Notes under the pieces: generated by a model
What the model saw: only the letters and a program-made list of their open reading frames with translations
Databases searched by the model: none
Told to the model about the DNA's origin: nothing
Assembly: GCA_900547585.1 (NCBI GenBank)
Contig: URHD01000027.1
Span: 1 to 26,084, forward strand
DNA length: 26,084 bases
Reading direction: 5' to 3'
Origin: an uncultured bacterium
GTDB lineage: Bacteria; Cyanobacteriota; Vampirovibrionia; Gastranaerophilales; Gastranaerophilaceae
Translations under genes and position numbers: made by a program
In this document: positions 15,101 to 22,481 of the stretch, piece after piece
Layout of the letters: each line of letters starts with the position of its first letter
How positions within the stretch are numbered: the stretch's first letter is position 1

Positions 15101-18100
15101 GCGACAACAGAGGCGGGAAACTCGGTTATATCACTAACAACAAATGGCAAAACGGAAATTATATAAGCAATATTTCTAACGCAAGCGGAAAATTCCGTCC
15201 CGAGCATGTAGCCTCCAAACAAATTAACAGGCTTAAAAACGAAACCCCGTACGATTTTCCGATGCTCAAAGATTTTATAATCCCCGGCGTGCCCAATAAC
15301 AAAGCAAACGACCTCGCTGAGGCAATAAAAGACACAATATTTATGCCGGATACGATTTTTATTGATGACTTTGAAAAACTCGCAAAAAATATGACAGTGA
15401 GACAGGTTAACGCCGCAAAAACTGCCAGCAAAACCGCGGTTGACTCTTATTATAAAGAAATAAGACTTATAGACAGCAGACTTGAGGTGACGCCGTTCAA
15501 TAAAGGCGTCACCTCAGAACAAGCCTATGATAGGCTTGCCGATAATGACATTTTGAAGGTCGTTTTTGAAAAAGCAGCTTTTGAAAAAAGTTATGATTTC
15601 AGCTCAAAATGGAAAGATCTCGCAAAAATCAATTCAGTAAAAGAGCTTGAACCCCTAAAAGCAGAACAGAAAAAAACAGCGAGAGAGAATTTTGAATATG
15701 CGTTCGCAAAAGACCCGAAAATCCTCTATGCATATGCACTTAACAAGAACAAAAACCATTTGCTGAAAATTCTCAACACAGTGCTTGAGCAAAATAATAT
15801 AAAAATTACGGAAAAGCAGCAATTTGATATAGTGCAGAAAACAGCAATGTACGAAAAAGATGAAATAAAGGGATTTGACGGAAGCCTGAAAACCACAATC
15901 GACTTTATGGTTAACAAAGTTCTGGCACAATTTGACAAAACACTACCCTCCTCGCCTCAAACACAAAAAGCCAGAGAACAACTCAGAACAGAGCTTACTA
16001 TAGACCTTTCAAACGGGCTGTATTTCAACCTCCATGACCTCGAAAAGGACACAGATTTGCAGGTTGCAATAAAAAATTACATTGACCGCAAATACAACCC
16101 GGAAACTGATGAAGAATTTGTAGAAATTTACAAAAAACTCCAGAATATGACAACAGAGGAGTTCAGAAAAGAAACCGCAGACGCCTCAGATGAGGATATG
16201 GCGCTCAAAAACATCAGCGGGTATGAGATTTTGCAAAAATACACCTCAATGAACGAGCCAATCCGTAATCTGGTTTCCAACCTTGTTTTCCAGAAACATC
16301 TTCTCGGCGCAATTAATCTTTCTGAAACAGAACCTTCCTACAAATACAAAAAACTGCAAAAGAAAGTATCAGGCGCCACATATGTAAAAGGCCGCACTTA
16401 TGACGATTTGTACCGGAGATTTAACCTTTCGCTGCAATCTCTTACTTACCGAAGAATGTTCAATAAAAACAAAGCCGATGCATATCGAAAATACGGTGCA
16501 TTCCCAGCATATCCCTACATCGACATACTGGACAATACAATGCTAAAAGCCAAGCTTGAGCAGGTGGAAAATATTGTTCACCAGAGCCTCGACAGCATAA
16601 AAAGCGGAAAAATTAACCTGTTTGCATACGAACAAACCGAAAAGGCTGAAAAATTCCTCGACAGTTTGCCTAAAAACAAGAAACTGACTAATGTTCAGTA
16701 TAAAATTTTGAAAACAATTGCAGCTGAATTCATAAGCGCAAATTATGATGATCAGAATATTGCACGTTCTGTTAATTCTGCGCAGCAGCTTTTGGGACTT
16801 CCCCCAGATGCTACTGTAAAAGAGTTTAAGGAGGCATTTGAGCCCTGGAGAACGGAAATTACGGCGATAAAGAATCTCAGCTCGACCAGAGATATACAAG
16901 ATTCAATAAAAGTCGAATCCATGTCGCTTAAAGAAAAAATGAACATACTTGTTGATACAGACATCCCCAAAAGATTCAGAGGTACGGTCAAAAAATCGCT
17001 AAATGACTGGATAAATGAAGAAATCAAAGGCGCAGGCGCTTTCTATGACAAATTGCTTGAAAAACGCGTTATTGAATCAAAAATATCGCAAAACAGCAGA
17101 AATAATCTAACAGACAGTGAAAAAACAGCCTTTCTTGACAAACTCGGTCTGCAAATTCAAAAGATTAAAAATGCACTCGAGGCACAAAGATACAATGCAA
17201 TTTCAATAAACATGCACTACGTAAATATGCTCAATTCTACGCTTGAGGTTGCAAATGAATTTCTTGATGTGGAAAATCAGCAGATTTTCTCCGATAAAAT
17301 AACCGAAATTTCAAGAAGAACCGAAAAGCTCACTAAAGAAGAAATAGCCAAAGCAGTGCTCAAGGAACTTCAACAACTGACAAATACCCCAACCCCCGAA
17401 AAAAGCAGAAAATTCAATTCACTTGTGAAAAATCTCCATAAACTGAACAGAGAGCTTGCTGCAAAGCAGGGTTTTGAAGCATGTGTGAAAAATGCACAGG
17501 AGAAATTGAGCTTTGGTATTGAAAATTTCATAACAGGTTACATAACCCCCGAAGCGCAAGAATCGCTCAGAATAAAAATCGCCGAATATGTTCAAAAAGA
17601 GCTCACTGCCTCAAAAAAAGCCGAATTCAACAGCGACAGGGCGGACGAGTTGTACAGGATTTTTGAAGAAAAATACAAAAAATATCATCTTGTAAATTAT
17701 CCGACAGAAATTTTGGACAGATTTGCCGAATTGAGCGCGAAAGACAGCGAGATAGAAACAGCGCAGCCTTCTATTGTCAAAAATCGTTTGATTACCGAAA
17801 GAGAAATGAACAAAAATTATCTAGACACAACACTCAGCATTGCGGCGCTCATTGATATACAAGAACAGCTTATGGAGGCTGAAAGCCTTGGAAATGCCTC
17901 ATTTGCAGCTTCAAAATTCAAAAACTATGACATTCCTATGCTCATAAATACGGCAACAGGCATGAGCGCCACAATGTCTGATGATGAAGCGGTGGATTAC
18001 ATGGTCAGAGCGCTCATTCTTAAAAATGACAACCGAACTGCGCAGCTCTTTATTGAAAAACTCGGGCTTACAGAAAAATTCCTTAAAATTGAAGAAAAAT

Positions 18101-18642
18101 TACTTGATGTAGAAGCGCACAAAAAAAATATTAGAAAAATCGGAAACATTCTCAAGGTTACAAACCTTCAAAATAACGCTATCAAGGCCGAAATGGAGAA
18201 ATTCAACGAAGATTTTGATGATGCGCAGAATTACGAAGAAATAATCGAAACCGCCAAACAGAACCTCCGCAAAAAAACAGAAAAACTCGCACGCAAAAAG
18301 AATATTGAGCTGGTTATTGATACGCTGGAGGAAGCTAAAAAAATGATAAGGGAAAATCCCGACATTCCGAAATCATTAGTCATCAATCAGGCGCTTAATT
18401 CTGCACTTTCTTACGTAGGTGAAGCAACAAACAACGATTTGACAAAACTCCAAACCGATTTGAAGAACTTATCAATCATTTACGATCTAATTCAGAGCCT
18501 TGATATCCCTGAATATTCACCTGCAAAAAAATATAGGGAAGAAATTGATAAAAAATATACAGAGATAATAAACTATAATGAAGAAATTCTCTCAAAAGCA
18601 GCCCAAACCTCAAATATAGTCACGCTAATAAACGATATATAA
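12163..18642 (+). CDS. Giant (2159 aa) papain-like cysteine-protease-signature protein with F-motif tag
   Basis: I know of no named family for this protein. It starts MRI with TPAFSGRR (Phe13), the tag shared with three neighbours, and has no signal peptide or obvious membrane segment. A papain-like site is readable. Gln225 (oxyanion hole in papain) lies six residues before Cys231 in NQKSHGMCAAIS, with Gly two before the Cys as in papain. His937 lies in GGHAMYVAEI, and Asn957 in DNSWG, the papain NSWG motif. The Cys-to-His distance is 706 residues, against about 134 in papain and about 300 in bleomycin hydrolase, so a long helical insertion splits the catalytic domain. About 1200 Lys/Glu/Asn-rich, probably helical residues follow. 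A YopT-like (C58) relation is an alternative, with Asp956 as third residue. The ribosome site is poor (GGAAAATAG, distant). Possible roles are a secreted or self-processing effector. Substrate is unknown. Confidence 0.8.
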   Translation: MRILPVKLHTPAFSGRRDDRNTASQLAKNNDYALTENNQQRIEKAIENLGKEKGENNIKFLLNTAENLQYYTNITNSAKPRHDWKMQLKKAAQSSLAVSDPILKEKFANEINRVFDTQKPLTEDEKAILESKSFLLKHINKAELDGEKNTNIKNIEKNLEHFIVSSEIPLKQKRYILNRFEYLLSPDYQINPQLENKRTVVLAELLNDIVVDTGSKIPNTKAINQKSHGMCAAISISRKLMSYEYKKDYVDTVLSELDDNNTMMVYDIADIGSGKKVPVTKTDINFIDAMNKGYRIVDASTVQWMNIADMTGVNNKPGRIYSGFDPENMGTFQDAHYLAPFADENLQSKQSYYQALITAKDKIDSAKTAKLVHELSTKERFQRLESDLKMVQELDNSLVQELKSAIPSLTRQQAAELKSNLLSLEVKLSSQIDKIKEDTKKYHFLPNEEDVVKKQKIKDFLLCKSPQKVDKDALEKHISNIKDIIEMSKSISEKINPESTLAQKIRNDRKLFEAAAAYRTSLIFGLYDRDLRTDSMIHYNIPDSETILAQNIRQTAEHIRKTSDERYINHFSKTFNIEPDKETVVKLLDDLENTVNQTLTSQMDQLYHFLGLNSRTADLLAQVKSVKSAIEHKDNNELKNTAIGLGIKPDKTKVLEKLAEYEEILSNNPSQEEYVEIFNKLGNKSQLQTFADTYEIVSEEIENADEETESQIIENLNKAHNLPENASIQDSKNALYKTAQFFNQISGNISMIRDVMTIEDESGRLLNTANPNAIITEAMEKEGRILRGDELAKLYSRYSAIDKLRSQDEFSSRQGKISDPTLYKYTEPEKETIKKIKKSLNAMAADTNRELISIFREIKKPLEEAARQDGIDSGSYWAMPEAKSGLYSAQQAKILQQLTGKPYQITEDLEKGFKSIKNTPNSGITGTNVFHDQPGGHAMYVAEISNHNGKEIIYHDNSWGASEHENVWVDSEGLTRTDYSDNRGGKLGYITNNKWQNGNYISNISNASGKFRPEHVASKQINRLKNETPYDFPMLKDFIIPGVPNNKANDLAEAIKDTIFMPDTIFIDDFEKLAKNMTVRQVNAAKTASKTAVDSYYKEIRLIDSRLEVTPFNKGVTSEQAYDRLADNDILKVVFEKAAFEKSYDFSSKWKDLAKINSVKELEPLKAEQKKTARENFEYAFAKDPKILYAYALNKNKNHLLKILNTVLEQNNIKITEKQQFDIVQKTAMYEKDEIKGFDGSLKTTIDFMVNKVLAQFDKTLPSSPQTQKAREQLRTELTIDLSNGLYFNLHDLEKDTDLQVAIKNYIDRKYNPETDEEFVEIYKKLQNMTTEEFRKETADASDEDMALKNISGYEILQKYTSMNEPIRNLVSNLVFQKHLLGAINLSETEPSYKYKKLQKKVSGATYVKGRTYDDLYRRFNLSLQSLTYRRMFNKNKADAYRKYGAFPAYPYIDILDNTMLKAKLEQVENIVHQSLDSIKSGKINLFAYEQTEKAEKFLDSLPKNKKLTNVQYKILKTIAAEFISANYDDQNIARSVNSAQQLLGLPPDATVKEFKEAFEPWRTEITAIKNLSSTRDIQDSIKVESMSLKEKMNILVDTDIPKRFRGTVKKSLNDWINEEIKGAGAFYDKLLEKRVIESKISQNSRNNLTDSEKTAFLDKLGLQIQKIKNALEAQRYNAISINMHYVNMLNSTLEVANEFLDVENQQIFSDKITEISRRTEKLTKEEIAKAVLKELQQLTNTPTPEKSRKFNSLVKNLHKLNRELAAKQGFEACVKNAQEKLSFGIENFITGYITPEAQESLRIKIAEYVQKELTASKKAEFNSDRADELYRIFEEKYKKYHLVNYPTEILDRFAELSAKDSEIETAQPSIVKNRLITEREMNKNYLDTTLSIAALIDIQEQLMEAESLGNASFAASKFKNYDIPMLINTATGMSATMSDDEAVDYMVRALILKNDNRTAQLFIEKLGLTEKFLKIEEKLLDVEAHKKNIRKIGNILKVTNLQNNAIKAEMEKFNEDFDDAQNYEEIIETAKQNLRKKTEKLARKKNIELVIDTLEEAKKMIRENPDIPKSLVINQALNSALSYVGEATNNDLTKLQTDLKNLSIIYDLIQSLDIPEYSPAKKYREEIDKKYTEIINYNEEILSKAAQTSNIVTLINDI
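15483..15538. other. Two adjacent perfect inverted repeats inside the giant gene
   Basis: TGAGGTGACGCC (15483-15494) pairs with GGCGTCACCTCA (15505-15516), a 12-bp stem with a 10-base loop. Three bases later CAAGCCTA (15520-15527) pairs with TAGGCTTG (15531-15538), an 8-bp stem with a 3-base loop. Both lie in frame within the coding sequence, about 200 residues after the NSWG motif. Confidence 0.6.
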
Positions 18643-18649
18643 ACTTCTT

Positions 18650-18677
18650 TTTACAAATGCCATATTTGTAATAAAAT
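18650..18677 (+). promoter_or_regulatory. CoA-transferase operon promoter with embedded inverted repeat
   Basis: TTTACA (18650-18655), 16 bases, then TAAAAT (18672-18677), 20 bases before the ctfA-like start. TTACAAAT (18651-18658) and ATTTGTAA (18664-18671) form an 8-bp inverted repeat with a 5-base centre that fills the spacer. A repressor bound there would block RNA polymerase. Confidence 0.55.
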
Positions 18678-18697
18678 GAAAAATAAAAAAGGGGAAT

Positions 18698-19351
18698 ATG
18701 AAAAAAGTATTATCAGTTAAAGAAGCAATCAACTTAATAGAAGACGGCTCTTCAATTATGATAGGCGGTTTTTTAAGCTGCGGCGCACCTGATGAACTTA
18801 TTGACGAGATGGTTGCCCAAAATATTAAAAATTTAACAATGATTTCCAATGACACGTCTTTCCCAGAAGCTGACAAGGGAAAGCTCATCGTAAACAAACA
18901 AATCAAAAAAATAATCACCTCTCACATTGGCACAAACCCTGAAACAGGCAAACAAATGCACACCGGCGAGCTGGAAGTCGAACTCATTCCGATGGGCACG
19001 CTTATTGAAAAAATAAGGGCAAAAGGAACCGGATTGGGCGGTTTTCTTACCCCAACAGGCGTTGGAACCGTTATTGAAGAGGGAAAAAGAACAATGGAGG
19101 TTGACGGACAAAGATTTATCTTCGAAAAACCTCTCGGTGCTGATTTTGCGATTATTTACGGCACAAAAGTTGATAAACACGGAAATGTAGCTTATTATGG
19201 CACTACAAGGAACCTCAACACAATCATGGCAACCGCTGCAAAAACGGTTATCGTTCAGGCTGATGAAATGGTTGACACACTTGACCCGAATGAAGTAGTT
19301 GTACCCGGACTTTTTGTTGATTATGTTGTAGTCCGTAAGGAGAATAAATGA
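18698..19351 (+). CDS. ctfA: Acetate/butyrate-acetoacetate CoA-transferase, subunit A
   Basis: Alpha subunit of a family I CoA-transferase (CtfA/AtoD/ScoA type), which moves CoA between acyl-CoAs and free acids such as acetate, butyrate and acetoacetate. The 217 residues are of normal length. It shows MIGGFLSCGAPDELI at 21-35, the glycine-rich family start, then GGFLTPTGVGTVIEEGK, ADFAIIYGTKVDKHGN and GTTRNLNTIMATAAKTVIVQ, the order typical of clostridial CtfA. The catalytic Glu is on subunit B. It is first in an operon with its own promoter and a GGGG ribosome site. Its TGA overlaps the next ATG (ATGA), indicating translational coupling. The exact acyl substrate cannot be read. With no thiolase or other pathway gene alongside, the role could be fermentation or short-chain acid use. 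Confidence 0.93.
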   Translation: MKKVLSVKEAINLIEDGSSIMIGGFLSCGAPDELIDEMVAQNIKNLTMISNDTSFPEADKGKLIVNKQIKKIITSHIGTNPETGKQMHTGELEVELIPMGTLIEKIRAKGTGLGGFLTPTGVGTVIEEGKRTMEVDGQRFIFEKPLGADFAIIYGTKVDKHGNVAYYGTTRNLNTIMATAAKTVIVQADEMVDTLDPNEVVVPGLFVDYVVVRKENK

Positions 19352-20028
19352 CACTCACCTTAGAAACGCTGACAAAAGAAGAAATAAGACGTATAGTCGC
19401 ATCAAGAGCCGCAAAAGAATTTAAAGACGGCGATGTTGTTACGCTCGGTATCGGGCTGCCCACAGCTGTTGCGAATTATGTTCCGGAAGGGATAAATGTT
19501 ATTTTTCAATCCGAAAACGGGTTGCTCGGCGTAGGGAAAAACCAGTCAGGGCCGATTTTTGACCCCAGAGTAACAAATGCAGGCGGCGGACTTGTTGAAA
19601 TTGCAGATGGAGCCTGTTTTTATGACTCGCAAATGGCTTTTACAATGATGAGGGGTGGACATATTGATGCTACTGTACTCGGAGCCCTGCAGGTGGACGA
19701 AGAAGGCAGCCTGGCAAGCTGGATGATTCCCGGCAAGATGGTTCCAGGGATGGGCGGTTCAATGGATCTGGTCGTCGGGGCGAAAAAAGTCATCATTGCG
19801 ATGGAGCATCTTTCAAAAGGTCAGATCAAAATTGTGAAAAAGTGCAATCTGCCGCTCACCGCATACAAAGAAGTCGACACAATCATTACAGAACGCTGTG
19901 TTTTTGATTTTACGCCGCAGGGAATGGTTCTTGCGGAAATCAATCCGCTCTTTTCCGTAGATGATATCAGAGCAAGCGTTACAGCCGATTTTATTGTTCC
20001 GTCGAACTTAGCTGAGATGGAAATTTAA
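19348..20028 (+). CDS. ctfB: Acetate/butyrate-acetoacetate CoA-transferase, subunit B
   Basis: Beta subunit of the same CoA-transferase, 226 residues. The catalytic Glu56, which forms the glutamyl-CoA thioester in family I enzymes, sits in FQSENGLLGVG, the family signature. It is preceded by the GIGLPTAVANYVPEG loop. Further on, FYDSQMAFTMMRGGHIDATVLGALQVDEEG and IVPGMGGSMDLV-type segments (here KMVPGMGGSMDLV) follow, as is usual for CtfB/AtoA. AAGGAG lies just upstream, inside the end of subunit A, and the two frames overlap by four bases. The heteromeric (alpha2beta2-type) assembly is family knowledge. The next gene, a 103-residue tagged protein, begins 22 bases later on the same strand. 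Confidence 0.94.
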   Translation: MTLTLETLTKEEIRRIVASRAAKEFKDGDVVTLGIGLPTAVANYVPEGINVIFQSENGLLGVGKNQSGPIFDPRVTNAGGGLVEIADGACFYDSQMAFTMMRGGHIDATVLGALQVDEEGSLASWMIPGKMVPGMGGSMDLVVGAKKVIIAMEHLSKGQIKIVKKCNLPLTAYKEVDTIITERCVFDFTPQGMVLAEINPLFSVDDIRASVTADFIVPSNLAEMEI

Positions 20029-20050
20029 GAGAATAAGGGAATTTTGAAAA

Positions 20051-20362
20051 ATGAAAATCACCAGAGCGCAAAACTCGCCAGTTTTTAAGCAAAAACTAAT
20101 CATTGACCCCAAAATTTACCGCCTTGCGCAAGGGCCTGAAGTTAAAGAGCTCAATAACCTGAAACGCTGGTACAAGAACAATAAAATCGACGGAAATTTG
20201 CAAGTTGCATTGTTCAGAAAAGCAAGAATTTATGATGCAATGGTAAAGGAAAATGGACATCAGGTTGAACCAATCAAAAATTCCAAAGAAAAGTCTGTTT
20301 CGGCAAGAGAAATTATAGATTATTTAAGACAAAAGCTTGCACCAAAAAAGAGGGGGAATTAA
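20051..20362 (+). CDS. 103-residue basic protein with N-terminal F-motif tag
   Basis: I do not recognise a domain. The protein begins MKI and carries NSPVFKQK with Phe12, the same N-terminal pattern as three larger proteins in the window. The rest is basic and predicted helical, with a central ELNNLKRWYKNNKIDG segment and a C-terminal SAREIIDYLRQKLAPKKRGN. There are no cysteines and no hydrophobic segment. It is 22 bases after ctfB with a weak GGGAA ribosome site, so it is probably read from the CoA-transferase promoter. Its TAA lies within the loop of the transcription terminator, so translation runs into the hairpin. The function is unknown. The tag plus a nearly featureless body suggests a minimal exported or attached protein, which is an inference. 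Confidence 0.75.
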   Translation: MKITRAQNSPVFKQKLIIDPKIYRLAQGPEVKELNNLKRWYKNNKIDGNLQVALFRKARIYDAMVKENGHQVEPIKNSKEKSVSAREIIDYLRQKLAPKKRGN

Positions 20363-20376
20363 ATCCCCCTTTTTTG
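20349..20376. terminator. Bidirectional terminator between the tagged small protein and speE
   Basis: AGGGGGA (20351-20357) pairs with TCCCCCT (20364-20370), flanked by A and T runs on both sides. The hairpin overlaps the last codons and stop of the forward gene and abuts the speE stop. Confidence 0.85.
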
Positions 20377-21216
20377 TTACTTAACAAGTTCTTTCACGAA
20401 ATTCGGCAATGCAAAACGCGCGAGATGGTAGTCTTTGTTGTAGATTTTGCATTGTTTTGCGATTTTTTCCGCTCTTTGTTCGTCAATATATGAAAGCGGC
20501 TTTACTTTCTCAGAGCAGAAGCACCATGACCAGTATCCGCCCGGATATGAGGGAATCGGGCCGGTAAATGTATCCACAATCGGGAACACTTTTCTCAAAA
20601 GCGGGTACATTTTCTTCATTTCAGCCTGATTTATGAACGGAGATTCGGACTGTGCAGCCATAATTCCGCCTTCTTTGAGCGCTTCTTTGACATTTGTGTA
20701 GAATTCTTCTGTAAATAAACCTTCTCCAGGCCCCATCGGATCGGTTGAATCAATAAGAATAATGTCATATTCGTTCTTTTTGTCCTTGATGAACTCGATT
20801 GCATCCTCAATTCTGACTTCAACTTTAGGATTGTCGAGTTCGCAGCCAATAGTCGGGAGGTATTTTTTGCAAGCATCCACGACCATTCCGTCGATTTCGC
20901 AAAGAACGACCTTTTTAACCGTATCATGCTTCAAAACTTCTCTGATTGTGCCGCCGTCACCGCCGCCTATTACCAGAACTGATTCGGGATTTTTGTGATT
21001 CATCATCGGAATATGCGAAATCATCTCGTGGTAATAAAATTCGTCACGTTCAGTCGTCATCATCAGCCCGTCGAGCGTCAAAACGCGCCCCATTGACTCA
21101 GTATCGAAAATATCGACTTTTTGGAATTCGGATTGTCCGCTGAAAAGCGTTTCTTTAACTGTCATGCAGCATCCGAAACCGTCTTTGCTGAGTTCGCAAT
21201 ATTTCATATCTAGCAT
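20377..21216 (-). CDS. speE: Spermidine synthase (polyamine aminopropyltransferase)
   Basis: Transfers an aminopropyl group from decarboxylated S-adenosylmethionine to putrescine, in the cytoplasm. The 279 residues are of usual length. The Rossmann core is clear. It has RVLTLDGLMMTTERDEFYYHEM, the gate and substrate region, then VLVIGGGDGGTIREVLKH at 80-97, the cofactor loop. EIDG follows with the ribose-binding acid, and then IDSTDPMGPGEGLF, where Asp156 and Asp159 are the catalytic and amine-binding pair. The PSYPGGYWSWCF segment near the C-terminus is also typical. ATG at 21216 has AGGA upstream. It lies 21 bases after dapL and is probably co-transcribed. No speD was seen, so the aminopropyl donor must be made by a gene elsewhere. 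Confidence 0.96.
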   Translation of the reverse strand: MLDMKYCELSKDGFGCCMTVKETLFSGQSEFQKVDIFDTESMGRVLTLDGLMMTTERDEFYYHEMISHIPMMNHKNPESVLVIGGGDGGTIREVLKHDTVKKVVLCEIDGMVVDACKKYLPTIGCELDNPKVEVRIEDAIEFIKDKKNEYDIILIDSTDPMGPGEGLFTEEFYTNVKEALKEGGIMAAQSESPFINQAEMKKMYPLLRKVFPIVDTFTGPIPSYPGGYWSWCFCSEKVKPLSYIDEQRAEKIAKQCKIYNKDYHLARFALPNFVKELVK

Positions 21217-21237
21217 TAATATTTCCTCATTAAACTG

Positions 21238-22416
21238 TTATTTTTTCATATTGTAGCTGATTCCGGCATCTTTCATACGTTTCAGCGCTTCTTTTATCTC
21301 CTCAACTGGTCTTGTTAACGCAATACGGAAGAAACCCTCGCCGCATTTTCCATAGCCGTTTCCGGGCGGAACTACAACGTGCGCTTTTTCAAGCATTACC
21401 GTAACAAATTCTTCGGATGTGAACCCTTCCGGAACCGGCAGCCATAGATAGAATGTAGCTTTTGACGGCTCAACATTCCAGCCGAGCTCTTTTAAGCCGG
21501 CTTCCATTACCTCTTTGCGCTCTTTGTACATTTTGTTGAGATTTTCAATCTGTTCGTGCGGCGCGTGGTAGGCTTCGATTGCGGCTTCCTGAATTGCCTT
21601 GAAAGTGCCGGAATCAATGTTATTTTTTATCGTTCCGAGCGCTTTTATAGCCTGAGCGTTGCCGCATACAAAACCGACCCTCCAGCCGGTCATATTGTAG
21701 GATTTTGAGTGCGAATAAAACTCGATTGCGCAATCCATCGCCCCCTCAACTTCCAATACTGACGGCGCTTTGTAGCCATCGTAGGTCATTTCTGAATAAG
21801 CCATGTCAGAACAAAGCAAAATGTCGTATTTTTTACAAAAATCAACCGCTTTTTTGAAAAATGCTTTGTCCGCAACAGCCGCAGTCGGATTGTTGGGGTA
21901 ATTTAAGAACATAAGTTTTGATTTTTTTGCAACATCGTCCGGAATCGCGTCAAAATCAGGTAAAAAGCCGTTTTCAGCTTTCAAGGGCATTGAATAAGGC
22001 GTTCCGCCGGCAAATATTGTTGCGTTTTTATAAACCGGATACCCCGGATCAGGCACGAGTGTGTAATCCCCTTCGTCAACAAATGCAAAAAACACATGCG
22101 CAATGGCTTCTTTTGAGCCGATATTGGCAAGCATTTCGGTATCAGGGTTCAATTCAACGCCAAAACGCTCTTTCATCCATTCACAGGACGCTTTTCTAAA
22201 ATCAGCCGTGCCGTTATAAGGCGGATAGTCGTGATTTTTCGGGTTGTCAATAGCTTTATGCATCGCTTCGACAACGGACGGAATCGTAGGCGTATCAGGG
22301 TCGCCTATTCCCAGAGAAATAATCTGGTGCCCTTTTGCCTTTGCCTCGGCGATTTTTCTGTCGATTTCCGCAAACAAATAAGGCGGAATTTTATCTAATC
22401 TTTGTGATTGTTTCAT
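21238..22416 (-). CDS. dapL: LL-diaminopimelate aminotransferase (DapL-type)
   Basis: Class I/II PLP aminotransferase, 392 residues. It most resembles the LL-diaminopimelate aminotransferases of cyanobacteria, clostridia and chlamydiae, which make LL-diaminopimelate directly from tetrahydrodipicolinate for lysine and peptidoglycan. Diagnostic segments are RLDKIPPYLFAEIDRKI at the start, LGIGDPDTPT, GSKEAIAH, the cofactor Asn in NYPNNPT, SDMAYSEMTYDG, and the PLP Lys238 in SHSKSYNMTGWRVGF with the carboxylate-binding Arg. An ordinary aspartate aminotransferase is the main alternative. The N-terminus argues for DapL. CAGGAG precedes the ATG, and a TATAAT promoter lies about 34 bases upstream. 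speE follows in the same transcript. Confidence 0.9.
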   Translation of the reverse strand: MKQSQRLDKIPPYLFAEIDRKIAEAKAKGHQIISLGIGDPDTPTIPSVVEAMHKAIDNPKNHDYPPYNGTADFRKASCEWMKERFGVELNPDTEMLANIGSKEAIAHVFFAFVDEGDYTLVPDPGYPVYKNATIFAGGTPYSMPLKAENGFLPDFDAIPDDVAKKSKLMFLNYPNNPTAAVADKAFFKKAVDFCKKYDILLCSDMAYSEMTYDGYKAPSVLEVEGAMDCAIEFYSHSKSYNMTGWRVGFVCGNAQAIKALGTIKNNIDSGTFKAIQEAAIEAYHAPHEQIENLNKMYKERKEVMEAGLKELGWNVEPSKATFYLWLPVPEGFTSEEFVTVMLEKAHVVVPPGNGYGKCGEGFFRIALTRPVEEIKEALKRMKDAGISYNMKK

Positions 22417-22449
22417 TGCACACTCTCCTGTAAATTTTTCTGTAAAAAG

Positions 22450-22478
22450 ATTATAACATAACGAAAGTGCTCTATAAA
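22450..22478 (-). promoter_or_regulatory. dapL-speE promoter
   Basis: On the reverse strand, TTTATA (22478-22473), 17 bases, then TATAAT (22455-22450). The -35 touches the 3' end of the small gene at 22482. Confidence 0.55.
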
Positions 22479-22481
22479 TAT

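Noticed and set aside
18833..19354. 173-codon reverse ORF opposite ctfA
   Set aside because: Antisense to a well-supported gene. No ribosome site, and a Cys/Phe-rich composition typical of shadow frames.
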